Source: PALSA-610 sp038239145 (lineage in GTDB: Bacteria > Actinomycetota > Acidimicrobiia > IMCC26256 > PALSA-610). From it: 64,000 nt of DNA. Each line of letters begins with the position of its first letter. Within the stretch, counting starts at the first letter, position 1. Below are positions 15,671 through 25,014 of the stretch, piece by piece. The stretch lies in contig JBBSFB010000013.1 in NCBI GenBank assembly GCA_038239145.1, forward strand, positions 1 to 64,000, in the 5' to 3' direction. Both the position numbers and the translations under genes were made by a program. Under the pieces are notes generated by a model, which saw nothing but the letters and a program-made list of their open reading frames with translations, ran no database searches and had not been told where the DNA came from.

Positions 15671-18600
15671 GTGACGACCCTCGACAAGGTGCTCGTCGCG
15701 AACCGCGGCGAGATCGCGGTTCGCATACTGGGCACGCTCCGGCGTCTCGGGATCGCGTCGGTCGCCGTGTACTCCGACGCCGATCGCCACGCACTCCACG
15801 TGGGAATGGCCGACGAGGCCGTGCACCTCGGCCCCGCCCCTCCCCGGCAGAGTTATCTCGATCCAGACCGCGTCCTCGACGCGGCGGCGAAGACCGGTGC
15901 CAACGCGGTGCATCCCGGCTACGGGTTCTTGTCGGAGCGCGCGTCGTTCGCACGCGCGTGCGAAGCGGCGTGCGTGCAATGGATCGGTCCGACGCCGGAG
16001 AACCTCGAGGCGTTTGCACGCAAGGACTCTGCTCGCGCTATCGCCCGCGCGTCGGGGGTGCCCCTCCTCGAAGGCAGCGACGGCTTGCGCGACCGCGCCG
16101 ACGCACTCGCGGTCGCCGACGCGATCGGCTATCCGGTCATGTTGAAAAGCCGCTCCGGCGGCGGCGGCATCGGCATGCGCAGGTGCGACGACCGCGCCGA
16201 GCTGGCCGATGCGTACGAGACGGTGACCCGTCTCGCCGGTGGTCATTTCGGCGACGACGTGTGCTTCCTCGAACGCTTCGTCGTACGCGCCCGTCACGTC
16301 GAGGTGCAGGTCTTCGGCGACGGCCGCGGAGAGGTGATAGCGCTCGGCGAACGCGACTGTTCGCTGCAGCGCCGCCACCAGAAGGTGATCGAGGAGACCC
16401 CCGCGCCGAATCTCTCCGACGGGACGCGTGCCGCGTTGGTCGAGTCGGCACTCTCACTCACCGCGGCAGTCGCGTACCGCTCCGCCGGGACAGTGGAGTT
16501 CGTCGTCGACGCGGAAACCGGTACCCACGCGTTCCTCGAGGTGAACACGCGCCTCCAGGTCGAGCACCCCGTGACCGAGATGGTGACGGGCGTCGACCTG
16601 GTGGGCTGGATGGTGAGGCTCACCCGCGGTGATCTCCCGCCGCTCGCCGACCTCGCGGCGGCGATCGACCACCGGGGCGCCGCGATCGAAGCGCGCGTGT
16701 ACGCCGAGGATCCCGCGCACGACTACCGGCCCAGCGCCGGGACCGTGACGGAGTGGGTCGCACCGAGGGGCGCGCGCGTCGACACCTGGTTGCAGCTGGG
16801 AACCGAAGTGACCTCGTTCTACGACCCTCTGCTCGCCAAGATCGTGGTGCGGGGCTCGACCCGGGCCGAGGCCATCGATCGGCTGACCGAGGCGCTCGCG
16901 CAGACGCGTGTGGGCGGTATCGAGACGAACCTCACACTGCTGCGCGCCGCGACCACCGACGCCGGGTTTCGTGCGGGCGCGGTCGACACCGCGTTGCTCG
17001 ACGGTATCGACGTGCGCGGGGACGCGATCGAGGTCGTTGTCGCCGGAGCCCAGACCACGGTGCAGGATTGGCCGGGCCGCCTGGGCTACTGGAGCATCGG
17101 CGTCCCGCCGTCGGGCCCGATGGACGACCTTGCCTTCCGGTTCGCGAACCGGCTCGTCGCCAACCCGACGGGCGCGTCCGCGCTCGAGTGTACGATGACC
17201 GGGCCGACCCTGAAGTTCGCGACCTCCACGAATGTCGCACTGACCGGGGCGCGCATGGACGCCGACCTCGACGGCGAACCTATCGCGTGGTGGAGTGCAT
17301 TCACAGTCGCAGCGGGGCAGACACTCCGCATGGGCGCGGTCACGGGCAGCGGCGCGCGGACGTACGTCGCGGTGACCGGTGGGTTCGACGTTCCCGACTA
17401 CCTCGGCTCGCGTTCCACGTTCATCCTCGGTCGCTTCGGCGGTCATGCGGGCCGCGTCCTCGCCGCAGGCGACATCCTGCACTTGACCACGAGCGAGTAC
17501 TCCCGCGCGCCCGACCGCCACGCGGTGGCGCCGCAAGCCGTTCCCGAGTACACGGCCGAATGGGAGATCGGCGTGCTGCCGGGACCGCACGCGGCCCCCG
17601 ACTTCTTCACTCCCGCCGACATCGAGATGCTGCACGCGACGGAATGGGAGGTGCACCACAACTCCGACCGCACCGGCGTGCGTCTGCTCGGACCCGCGCC
17701 GGAGTGGGCGCGGCCCGACGGCGGCGAGGCCGGGCTGCATCCCTCCAACATCCACGACAACGAATACGCGATCGGGACTATCGATTTCACCGGTGACATG
17801 CCGATCGTGCTCGGACCCGACGGGCCGAGCCTCGGCGGCTTCGTCTGTCCCGCGACCGTCGCCACCGGGGAACGGTGGAAGCTCGGTCAACTACGGGCCG
17901 GCGACCGGGTCCGGCTCACCCCGATGACCCACGCCGACGCGCTCGCGCTCGGTGTCGCCCACGACCGGGCGATCGCGACGCTCGGACACGACTCGACGGA
18001 CCGCGTCGCGACTGCACCCCCGCACGCGACCGCGCCCCGTCCGCGCCCGGAACGCGCGGTCCTGTATCACGATCCGGCTGACGCGCCCCGGCCCGCGGTG
18101 ACAATCCGTCGGGCGGGCGACGCACACCTGCTCGTCGAGTTCGGGCCGAACGTGCTCGATCTCGATCTCCGTGTCCGGGTGCACGCGCTGCACCACGCGC
18201 TCGAAGCTTCGTCGGTCGAGGGAATAGCCGAGCTGGCGCCGGGAATCCGTTCGCTGCAGGTGCGCTTCGACCCGGCCATCGCCGCGCTCGACACGTTGCT
18301 CGACGCGATCGTCGCCGTGGAGGACTCGCTTCCGCCGCTCGACCGGATTGAGATCCCGTCGCGCATCGTGCACCTGCCCCTCGCTTGGAACGACACGCAG
18401 ACCCAGCTCGCGATCGAGCGCTATCAGCGATCGGTACGCCCCGACGCGCCCTGGTGCCCGAGCAATCTCGAGTTCATCCGGCGGATCAACGGGCTCGACT
18501 CCGTGGACGACGTTCATCGCATCGTGTTCGATGCCAGCTATCTCGTGCTCGGGCTGGGTGACGTCTATCTCGGCGCGCCCGTCGCGACACCGATGGACCC

Positions 18601-19306
18601 GCGCCACCGGTTGGTGACGACCAAGTACAACCCGGCGCGCACCTGGACGCCCGAGAACGCGGTCGGGATCGGTGGCGCGTACCTGTGCGTCTACGGGATG
18701 GAAGGACCGGGCGGATACCAGTTCGTCGGGCGCACGGTCCAGGTGTGGAATCGCTGGCACACCCCGCGCGGGTTCGAGGCCGAACGGCCATGGTTGCTCC
18801 GGTTCTTCGACCAGCTGCGCTTCTACCCCGTCAGCGAAGACGAGCTTCTCGAACAGCGCGACGCGATTGCACACGGCCACGGTGGTGTCGACATCGAGCC
18901 GACGACCTTTCGCCTCGCCGAGTACCACGAGTTCCTCGCCGATCACGCGGACGACATCGGGACGTTTCGCGTCCACCGCGACGCGGCGTTTGCCGACGAG
19001 CGTGCCCGCTGGAAGCGACTCGGGGTCGCGGAGTACGTCAGTAGGGTGCCGGAGCTGCAATCGGTCGGCGACGAGATACCGCTCGCAGCCGGCGAGCAGG
19101 CAGTCGCCGCGCCGGTACAGGGCACCGTCTGGCGCCTGCTCGTAGCGCCGGGCGACGTGGTCGACTCCGGCGACGCGGTGGCGATCGTCGAGGCGATGAA
19201 GACCGAAGTGTCGGTGAGCTCGCCCGGGCCCGGACGGGTGGCCGAGGTCCGGTGCCGCGAGGGCGACCTCGTCCGGGCGGGGCAGACCCTGATGGTGCTC
19301 GCGTGA
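15671..19306 (+). CDS. Biotin-dependent guanidine carboxylase (annotated class: urea carboxylase)
   Basis: A 1211-residue multidomain carboxylase. Order: biotin carboxylase (residues 1-450; VLVANRGEIAVRI, KSRSGGGGIGMR, EVNTRLQVEHPVTE), AHS2/KipA-like domain (about 465-770), AHS1/KipI-like domain (about 810-1010), linker, and biotinyl domain with EAMKTE (biotinylated Lys1177). It lacks the allophanate hydrolase part fused in the yeast enzyme. It should use ATP, bicarbonate and biotin to carboxylate guanidine. IDFTGD places Asp705 where, as I recall the alignment, eukaryotic urea carboxylases have Asn; this fits guanidine specificity, but the alignment was not run. Cotranscribed with cgdAB and overlaps atzF by 4 bases (GTGA). 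Confidence 0.9.
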   Translation: MTTLDKVLVANRGEIAVRILGTLRRLGIASVAVYSDADRHALHVGMADEAVHLGPAPPRQSYLDPDRVLDAAAKTGANAVHPGYGFLSERASFARACEAACVQWIGPTPENLEAFARKDSARAIARASGVPLLEGSDGLRDRADALAVADAIGYPVMLKSRSGGGGIGMRRCDDRAELADAYETVTRLAGGHFGDDVCFLERFVVRARHVEVQVFGDGRGEVIALGERDCSLQRRHQKVIEETPAPNLSDGTRAALVESALSLTAAVAYRSAGTVEFVVDAETGTHAFLEVNTRLQVEHPVTEMVTGVDLVGWMVRLTRGDLPPLADLAAAIDHRGAAIEARVYAEDPAHDYRPSAGTVTEWVAPRGARVDTWLQLGTEVTSFYDPLLAKIVVRGSTRAEAIDRLTEALAQTRVGGIETNLTLLRAATTDAGFRAGAVDTALLDGIDVRGDAIEVVVAGAQTTVQDWPGRLGYWSIGVPPSGPMDDLAFRFANRLVANPTGASALECTMTGPTLKFATSTNVALTGARMDADLDGEPIAWWSAFTVAAGQTLRMGAVTGSGARTYVAVTGGFDVPDYLGSRSTFILGRFGGHAGRVLAAGDILHLTTSEYSRAPDRHAVAPQAVPEYTAEWEIGVLPGPHAAPDFFTPADIEMLHATEWEVHHNSDRTGVRLLGPAPEWARPDGGEAGLHPSNIHDNEYAIGTIDFTGDMPIVLGPDGPSLGGFVCPATVATGERWKLGQLRAGDRVRLTPMTHADALALGVAHDRAIATLGHDSTDRVATAPPHATAPRPRPERAVLYHDPADAPRPAVTIRRAGDAHLLVEFGPNVLDLDLRVRVHALHHALEASSVEGIAELAPGIRSLQVRFDPAIAALDTLLDAIVAVEDSLPPLDRIEIPSRIVHLPLAWNDTQTQLAIERYQRSVRPDAPWCPSNLEFIRRINGLDSVDDVHRIVFDASYLVLGLGDVYLGAPVATPMDPRHRLVTTKYNPARTWTPENAVGIGGAYLCVYGMEGPGGYQFVGRTVQVWNRWHTPRGFEAERPWLLRFFDQLRFYPVSEDELLEQRDAIAHGHGGVDIEPTTFRLAEYHEFLADHADDIGTFRVHRDAAFADERARWKRLGVAEYVSRVPELQSVGDEIPLAAGEQAVAAPVQGTVWRLLVAPGDVVDSGDAVAIVEAMKTEVSVSSPGPGRVAEVRCREGDLVRAGQTLMVLA

Positions 19307-21075
19307 CGCCGATGATCGAGCCCCGAGGTCCGCGCGAGCAGGTGCGGGAAATGCTCGAGAGGCTGCGAGTGCTCGACGATGACGCGCTCCTCGTCCGACG
19401 CGTCGACGAGCCGATGCTGACGCAGCGGGCCGACCGGCTCGGGCGGGAAGGACCGCGCGGTCGCGCGCTCTGGGGAATGCCGACGTTCGTCAAGGACAAC
19501 ATCGCGCTCGCGGGCGTGCCCACCGGCGCCGCCTGTCCGACGTACGCGCCGACTCCGGCGGTGGAATCGGCCGGGGTCGTCGATCGCCTGGAAGCGGCTG
19601 GCGCAATCGTCGTCGGCACGACGAACATGGACCAGTTCGCCACCGGGCTGGTGGGAACCCGGTCTCCCTACGGCGTTCCCCGCAACCCCGTCGCCCCGGG
19701 CCGGATACCGGGTGGTTCGAGCTCGGGTTCGGCGGTGGCCGTCGCCCGCGGCCTCGTACCGTTTGCGATCGGGACCGACACCGCAGGATCGGGCCGGGTG
19801 CCCGCCGCGTGCACCAACACGGTCGGGCTCAAGCCGACACGCGGCCTCGTCAGCACGCGCGGCGTCGTACCCGCGATACCGGCGCTCGACTGCATCTCCA
19901 TCCACGCGCTCACGGTCGCCGACGCGTTCTGCGTGCTCGGGGCGGTGGCCGGCGTCGACCCCGCCGATCCGTGGTCGCGGCCCATGCCGGCCCAACGCGG
20001 GCCGGGCCGGGACAACCCGGTCGTCGGCTGGGTGTCGACCGGCGTCGTCGACACCGAATGCGACCGATCCACGTCGCGCGCCTACGCGGACACACGCGCG
20101 GTCGCGAGCGGAAGCGCCCGAACGTCTGGCGTCGAGATCGACATGGCACCGTTCTTCGCGTCGGGGACGCAGTTGTACGGGCCGTGGGTGGCGGCGCGTT
20201 ACGCCGCGTTCGGCGGCTTCGTCGACGACCATCCGGACGAGGTCGACCCCGTCGTCGCGCGCATCGTCGCCTCGGGGCGCCGCGTCGCCGGCATCGACGT
20301 CTTCGCCGCGCAGACGGAGCTCGCGCGGTTCCGGCGCGAGGTCGGCGACGTGTTCGCCGACGTCGACGTGATCGTGGTGCCGACAATTCCGTTCCTCCCG
20401 ACCGTCGAGGATGTCGCCGCCGATCCGATCGGCGTGAACGGCCGCCTCTCCCGCTTCACCGACTTCGTGAACCTCCTCGATCTCTGCGCGGTCGCGGTCC
20501 CGGGCGTGCGCCGCGACGACGGATTGCCATTCGGGGTGACGATCATCGGCGCGGCCGCGGCCGACGCGCTCGTGGCCGACGTCGCGGCGCGGCTGCACGC
20601 AGCGTGCGGTGGCATCCTCGGCGCCACCGGCCGCCCAGTTCCTCCGAACCCGTGGCCCCGAGAGGAACCCGGGCTCGGTGGCAGCGCTCGGATCGGCGTG
20701 GTGGGCGCACACCTGCGCGGGCTCCCCTTGCACCACGAGCTCACCCGCCTGAGCGCCCGGCTCGTCACCACAACACTTACCGCGCCCCGCTACCGGTTGT
20801 TCGCGCTCGCCGGCACCGTACCCCCGAAGCCCGGGCTCGTCCGTGACGAAAACGACGGCGCGCGGATCGACATCGAGGTCTACGCACTCGGACCGGCCGA
20901 GCTCGGGCGGTTCCTGGGCGGGGTCGCGGCCCCACTCGCGCTCGGGCCGGTCGAGCTCGACGACGGCTCGATCGTGCCCGGGTTCCTCGCGACCGCGGGT
21001 GGGCTCGACTCGGCCATCGACATCACGCACCATGGTGGGTGGCGTGCCTATGTGGAGAGCCGGAGGACAGGATGA
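19303..21075 (+). CDS. atzF: Allophanate hydrolase
   Basis: About 590 residues, the full length for AtzF-type enzymes. The amidase-signature half has the catalytic Lys in FVKDN, the PGGSSSGSAVAVA loop near residue 136 and the nucleophile region DTAGSGRVPAACTN. The C-terminal domain (from about residue 463, GVVGAHLRGLPLHHELTRL) matches the allophanate-hydrolase C-terminal domain that prevents wasteful decarboxylation. It converts allophanate to 2 NH3 and 2 CO2. GTG at 19303 overlaps the carboxylase stop (GTGA); ATG at 19312 is an alternative. Its own stop overlaps the ATG of the MBL hydrolase gene. Confidence 0.93.
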   Translation: MTPMIEPRGPREQVREMLERLRVLDDDALLVRRVDEPMLTQRADRLGREGPRGRALWGMPTFVKDNIALAGVPTGAACPTYAPTPAVESAGVVDRLEAAGAIVVGTTNMDQFATGLVGTRSPYGVPRNPVAPGRIPGGSSSGSAVAVARGLVPFAIGTDTAGSGRVPAACTNTVGLKPTRGLVSTRGVVPAIPALDCISIHALTVADAFCVLGAVAGVDPADPWSRPMPAQRGPGRDNPVVGWVSTGVVDTECDRSTSRAYADTRAVASGSARTSGVEIDMAPFFASGTQLYGPWVAARYAAFGGFVDDHPDEVDPVVARIVASGRRVAGIDVFAAQTELARFRREVGDVFADVDVIVVPTIPFLPTVEDVAADPIGVNGRLSRFTDFVNLLDLCAVAVPGVRRDDGLPFGVTIIGAAAADALVADVAARLHAACGGILGATGRPVPPNPWPREEPGLGGSARIGVVGAHLRGLPLHHELTRLSARLVTTTLTAPRYRLFALAGTVPPKPGLVRDENDGARIDIEVYALGPAELGRFLGGVAAPLALGPVELDDGSIVPGFLATAGGLDSAIDITHHGGWRAYVESRRTG

Positions 21076-21848
21076 AAGTTGCCGTTGGTGATTGGTTTGC
21101 GCGCGAGCGGATCGGCGACGTGATCTGGCGGCTCTGGGAGCCGTTCGCCGATCCGTTCGCGCGCTGCAACATCTGGTTCGTGCGCGGTCGCGACCGCGGC
21201 CTGCTGATCGACACCGGCCTCGGTGTCGCCAGCCTCCACGAGGCCGCGCGGGACCTCTTCGAGCAGCCGACCCTCGCGCTCGCCACGCACTATCACTTCG
21301 ATCACACCGGATCGCTGCACGAATTCAGCGAGCGACTCGCGCACAAGGCCGGCGCTCCGTACCTGGAGACGCCGGGCGCTATCGGCGGCGCCCTGCGCCG
21401 CGACACGTTCCCGCCCGAAGTGCTCGCGATGTACGAGGACGCCGGCTACGAGCTCCCGGAGGATTTGCTCGAAGCGCTGCCCGAGGCGGGCTTCGACCCG
21501 GCCACGTACGCGGTGCAGCCGTGTACTCCCACTCGGCTGCTCGACGACGGCAACATCGTCGATCTCGGCGACATCGCGTTCGAGGTGTTGCATCTCCCCG
21601 GGCATTCGCCCGATTCGATCGGTCTCTGGGACCCTCGATCGAAGACACTCTTCTCGGGCGACGCCGTATACGACGGCCCGCTGCTCGACGGCAACGACGA
21701 CTCCGACACCGACGCGTACGTCGCGACGATGGAACAACTGCGGGCTCTTCCCGTCGACGTCGTCCACGGCGGCCACGAGCCCAGTTTCGGCCGGGAGCGC
21801 CTCGTCGAGCTGTGCGACGGGTACATCGCAGGCGTCAGGTCCCGATAG
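21072..21848 (+). CDS. MBL-fold metallohydrolase
   Basis: A 258-residue metallo-beta-lactamase-fold enzyme. The zinc motif is ATHYHFDHTGS (HxHxDH type, about residues 72-82), with later ligands in LPGHSPDS and FSGDAVYDGP and a final His in GGHEPSF. This glyoxalase-II-like pattern hydrolyses thioesters, lactones or amides. The ATG overlaps the atzF stop (ATGA), so it is translated as part of the riboswitch-controlled operon. A role in processing a guanidine-related precursor is an inference from position only. The Rieske oxygenase gene follows after 67 bases. Confidence 0.88.
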   Translation: MKVAVGDWFARERIGDVIWRLWEPFADPFARCNIWFVRGRDRGLLIDTGLGVASLHEAARDLFEQPTLALATHYHFDHTGSLHEFSERLAHKAGAPYLETPGAIGGALRRDTFPPEVLAMYEDAGYELPEDLLEALPEAGFDPATYAVQPCTPTRLLDDGNIVDLGDIAFEVLHLPGHSPDSIGLWDPRSKTLFSGDAVYDGPLLDGNDDSDTDAYVATMEQLRALPVDVVHGGHEPSFGRERLVELCDGYIAGVRSR

Positions 21849-21915
21849 GACAGCCGACACACCAGCGAAATCTTACGGCCGTCGCCGTGAAACCTCACAC
21901 ACGTACGGTGATGTG

Positions 21916-22971
21916 GTGGACACCCGGTTCCTCCTCCCGCCGCCTGCGTACTTCGACGACGCGTGGTACCAACGCGAACAGCAGTTGCTGTTCGCGCACT
22001 CGTGGCACCTCGTCGCGGCCGGCGACGAGCTCGCAGCCCCCGGCGACTTCGTCACGATCGACGCCGGTCACGATCCCCTCGTCGTCGTCCGCGGCCTCGA
22101 CGGCGAGTTGCGCGCGTTTCACGATTTTTGTCCGCACCGGGGCATCAAGCTGCTGGAGGCGAGCGGGAACACCCGAACCGGCATCGTCTGCCCGTACCAC
22201 TCCTGGAACTTCGCCCTCGACGGCAGCCTGCGCAACGTTCCCCAGCCGGAAGAGTTCGATCCGGCCGCGCTCGAGGGATGCAGCCTCGTCGCCGCATCCG
22301 TCGGGGAATGGGGCGGCATGGTGTTCGCGAACGGGGATATGGACGCCGACTTCGCGACGTGGCTCGCCGGGTTTCCCGACCACATCGGGAGCTACCGGCC
22401 CGAGCAGCTGCAAGAGGTGGTCCGCGTGCAGTTCGACGCGCACTGCAACTGGAAGCTGTTCGTCGAGAACCACGTCGACGTGTATCACCTCTGGTATCTG
22501 CACGCGCGCTCGTTGAGCGCGTACGACCATCAACGCTTCGAGTGGGACGCGATCGGACCGCACTGGGTGAGCTACGAACCGGCGAAGGCGGGCGTCGAAC
22601 GGCGCCGCCCCCACGTCGGGAGCGCCCCGATCGCAGGCTTGGAACCGCGCGACCAGATCGGCATCGGCGCGCACATGCTGTTCCCGAACACGTTGTTCGC
22701 GACCGAGTCCGAGTTCTTCATGAGCTACGTCGCCAAGCCGCTGGCCGCCGACCGCAGCGTGATCGACGTGCGCATACGTGCCGAGCCCACTGCCGACGTG
22801 GAGATGCTGGTCGCGGCGGCCAAGGAGTTCATGCTCGAGGACGTGAGCGCGTGCGAGGGCATCCAGGCCACGGTCCGATCGACACGATTCCGCGTCGGGC
22901 CCTTGGCCCGGAACCACGAACGACCCATCACGCTGTTCCATGAGCACCTCCTGGCGGAGCTCGACCGGTGA
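21916..22971 (+). CDS. Rieske non-heme iron oxygenase, alpha subunit
   Basis: About 351 residues. The N-terminal Rieske domain binds [2Fe-2S] through CPHRGIKLLEASGNTRTGIVC-type spacing: CPHR near residue 73 and CPYHSW about 20 residues later. The catalytic domain begins NWKLFVENHVDVYHLWYLH, with the bridging Asp, two iron His ligands (H-x4-H) and a distal Asp expected near the C-terminus. This length and layout fit monooxygenases or N-demethylases acting on small amines. No reductase or ferredoxin partner is nearby. Start is GTG at 21916 (21913 also possible), without a clear ribosome site. It overlaps the next gene by 4 bases (GTGA). Confidence 0.9.
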   Translation: MDTRFLLPPPAYFDDAWYQREQQLLFAHSWHLVAAGDELAAPGDFVTIDAGHDPLVVVRGLDGELRAFHDFCPHRGIKLLEASGNTRTGIVCPYHSWNFALDGSLRNVPQPEEFDPAALEGCSLVAASVGEWGGMVFANGDMDADFATWLAGFPDHIGSYRPEQLQEVVRVQFDAHCNWKLFVENHVDVYHLWYLHARSLSAYDHQRFEWDAIGPHWVSYEPAKAGVERRRPHVGSAPIAGLEPRDQIGIGAHMLFPNTLFATESEFFMSYVAKPLAADRSVIDVRIRAEPTADVEMLVAAAKEFMLEDVSACEGIQATVRSTRFRVGPLARNHERPITLFHEHLLAELDR

Positions 22972-23588
22972 CCGCGCTCGCACCGCAATTCGTCGGTGCC
23001 TGGCAACGGCGATCCATCGCGATCGACGGCGGCGCACACTCCGAACCCGCCGACGTCCTGTGGCTCCAGGCCGGGAACGCGTTCGCGGACCTGCGGATAC
23101 CGCGCGCACCCGACGTAGCGCCGGACGCGTTCGCCGGCATCACCACGTACGAATGCCCCGCGCTGACGTGGCATCACACCCTCGATTGGAACGGCGGGTT
23201 CGCGAGCTACGACTGTGGCGTCGTCGAGTGCGACCGCGAGGAGTTGATCGAGCGCGGCGAATTCGAGCGCGATGGACGCTGTCACGCGTACGAGGAGATC
23301 TGGCACCGGATCGACCCCGGGTCGGTCGGCGTCGTGCTCACCGCGGCGCACTCCATGGTCGTGCGGGTCGGGCGCCACTGCCTCGCCATGCGGGATCGGC
23401 GCCGCGCCGGTGGCGTGTTCGACGTCCGTCACGCCCAGATGGCCGGGATCGAATGGACCGACGTCGCGGTGCTCGGCGACGGGGCCGAGCTGCCCCACGT
23501 GCCCGTCGTGCTCCCCGACGACTGGAGCGTCGGCTCAGAGGTGATCGTCGACGGGGCCCATTGGCGCGTCGCCGAACGCTGGGGCTGA
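22968..23588 (+). CDS. Conserved beta-rich protein of unknown function (HRI1-like)
   Basis: A 206-residue protein whose start GTG overlaps the Rieske oxygenase stop. The pattern FVGAWQRRSIAIDG, then VLWLQAGNAFADLRIP, and repeated strand-turn-strand segments recall the HRI1-like lipocalin/beta-barrel proteins of unknown role found in bacteria and fungi. No catalytic motif is evident. Its tight coupling to the oxygenase suggests it binds the substrate or product, or assists the enzyme. Its 3' end overlaps the 3' end of the convergent amidase gene by 54 bases. Confidence 0.7.
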   Translation: MTALAPQFVGAWQRRSIAIDGGAHSEPADVLWLQAGNAFADLRIPRAPDVAPDAFAGITTYECPALTWHHTLDWNGGFASYDCGVVECDREELIERGEFERDGRCHAYEEIWHRIDPGSVGVVLTAAHSMVVRVGRHCLAMRDRRRAGGVFDVRHAQMAGIEWTDVAVLGDGAELPHVPVVLPDDWSVGSEVIVDGAHWRVAERWG

Positions 23589-24929
23589 CTCGATCCGCTG
23601 CGCGATCTCAACGAGGCCACGCTCGGAACCAGCCGGTCCAACCAGTTGCGCACCGACCGGAAGACCAGCGCCATCGCTCCCGGCGGGGACGGCCAGTGCG
23701 GGCAGGCCGAGCAGGCTCACCGCCCGGGCCGGCGCCAGGATCTGCAGGGCGTCGACCGATTCGGTGCAGCCCCCGATCTCGATGGTGGTCGCATCGATCG
23801 CGAGGACCCCGACGTGCGCGACCGGCAGAACGACGAACGGCGTCTTCGTCATGACCACTGCGACCCGCGCACAGATCTCGTCGAACCGGCGCGCGAGATC
23901 TCGCGGGGCCGGGCGCGGTTCGGTCGAGAGGAGGTGCGCGACGTGGGGCGTCAGCTCCGACTCACGGCCGCGCGCCAGCGCGCGGAGGTCGGCGTAGTCA
24001 TCGGACGCCCGCCACGCGTCGAAGACCGAGGCGGCCTCGAGGAACGGGTCCGCTTCGATCTCGACCACGTCGCAACCGACGGCGACCAATGCGTCGGCGG
24101 TCGTGTCGAGCGCGCCGGTCACCGAGGTGAAGCACGTCCAGCCTCCACGGACGACGCCCACCCGCGCGCCCTTCGCCATCGCCGCGGCTCGGCCGGTCGG
24201 GGCCTCTCCCGCGATCACGCCGAACACGAGCCCGATGTCGCGCGGGGAGCGAGCCAACGGCCCCACCGCCTGGAAACGGTGCCGGGGTGAGCCGGGACCC
24301 GGCGAGGGAACGTGGCCATCCGTGGGAACGCCGAGGTAGGTCGGGCGGAGGCCGTAGATACCGGTGCACGACGCCGGGTACCGCACCGAACCGCCGTAGT
24401 CGCCGCCGATCGAGAACGGGACCAGGCCGCCCGCCACCGCGGCCGCGCAGCCCCCGCTCGATCCTCCCGGCGACAACGCCGGGTCGAGCGGATGACGCGT
24501 CGCCCCGAACAGCCGGTTGTCGGTGCGGGCCTGGAGCGCGAACTCGGGGCAGTTCGTCTTGCCCACGAGGACGCCGCCCGCGGCGCGCAGCCGGGCCACG
24601 ACCGTCGCATCCACCGTCGCGACATTCTCCGCGAACAGGAGGCTGCCCGCGGTCGCTCCCAAGCCGGCCGCGGCGAGCGTGTCCTTCACCGTGAACGGCA
24701 CCCCCGCGAGTGGGCCGGGATCGTCGCCTCGCTCGATGGCCGCGTCGATCGCCCCGGCTTCGTCGAGCGCGGCGGTGACCCGTGTCGCGATCACTGCGTT
24801 GGTCCGGTGCCGCGCGATCCGTTCGAGCGACTCGCGGACGATGTCGACAGCCGAGCGCCGACGGCCGCGCACGTCGGCGGCCAGTGCAGTCGCGTCGAAC
24901 AGCTTCGTCACCTCTGTACCCAAGCACAT
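23535..24929 (-). CDS. Amidase-signature-family hydrolase
   Basis: A 464-residue amidase. The Ser-cisSer-Lys triad is visible: TVKDT (Lys), SPGGSSGGCAAAVAGG (Ser) and DYGGSVRYPASCTG (nucleophile Ser). The start ATG (MCLGTEV) has GAGAGG 5 bases upstream; the longer frame runs through a promoter region. The substrate is unknown. Related enzymes open small amides, biuret-type compounds or aryl amides. It faces the creatininase-family gene across a 170-base gap containing a perfect palindrome, and converges on the riboswitch operon with a 54-base overlap of coding ends. Confidence 0.9.
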   Translation of the reverse strand: MCLGTEVTKLFDATALAADVRGRRRSAVDIVRESLERIARHRTNAVIATRVTAALDEAGAIDAAIERGDDPGPLAGVPFTVKDTLAAAGLGATAGSLLFAENVATVDATVVARLRAAGGVLVGKTNCPEFALQARTDNRLFGATRHPLDPALSPGGSSGGCAAAVAGGLVPFSIGGDYGGSVRYPASCTGIYGLRPTYLGVPTDGHVPSPGPGSPRHRFQAVGPLARSPRDIGLVFGVIAGEAPTGRAAAMAKGARVGVVRGGWTCFTSVTGALDTTADALVAVGCDVVEIEADPFLEAASVFDAWRASDDYADLRALARGRESELTPHVAHLLSTEPRPAPRDLARRFDEICARVAVVMTKTPFVVLPVAHVGVLAIDATTIEIGGCTESVDALQILAPARAVSLLGLPALAVPAGSDGAGLPVGAQLVGPAGSERGLVEIAQRIESAPAFGDAPMGPVDDHL

Positions 24930-25014
24930 CGGAACCTCTCGCGCGGAACGCAACGAGAGCACGCATCGAGAGTGAAAGGGAGGTAACAGATGATTGCCAT
25001 GCTTACTGAATGAA

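Noticed and set aside
14267..21075. Plain urea amidolyase operon
   Set aside because: The riboswitch and the paired DUF1989 genes point to guanidine as substrate; urea degradation would not need CgdAB.
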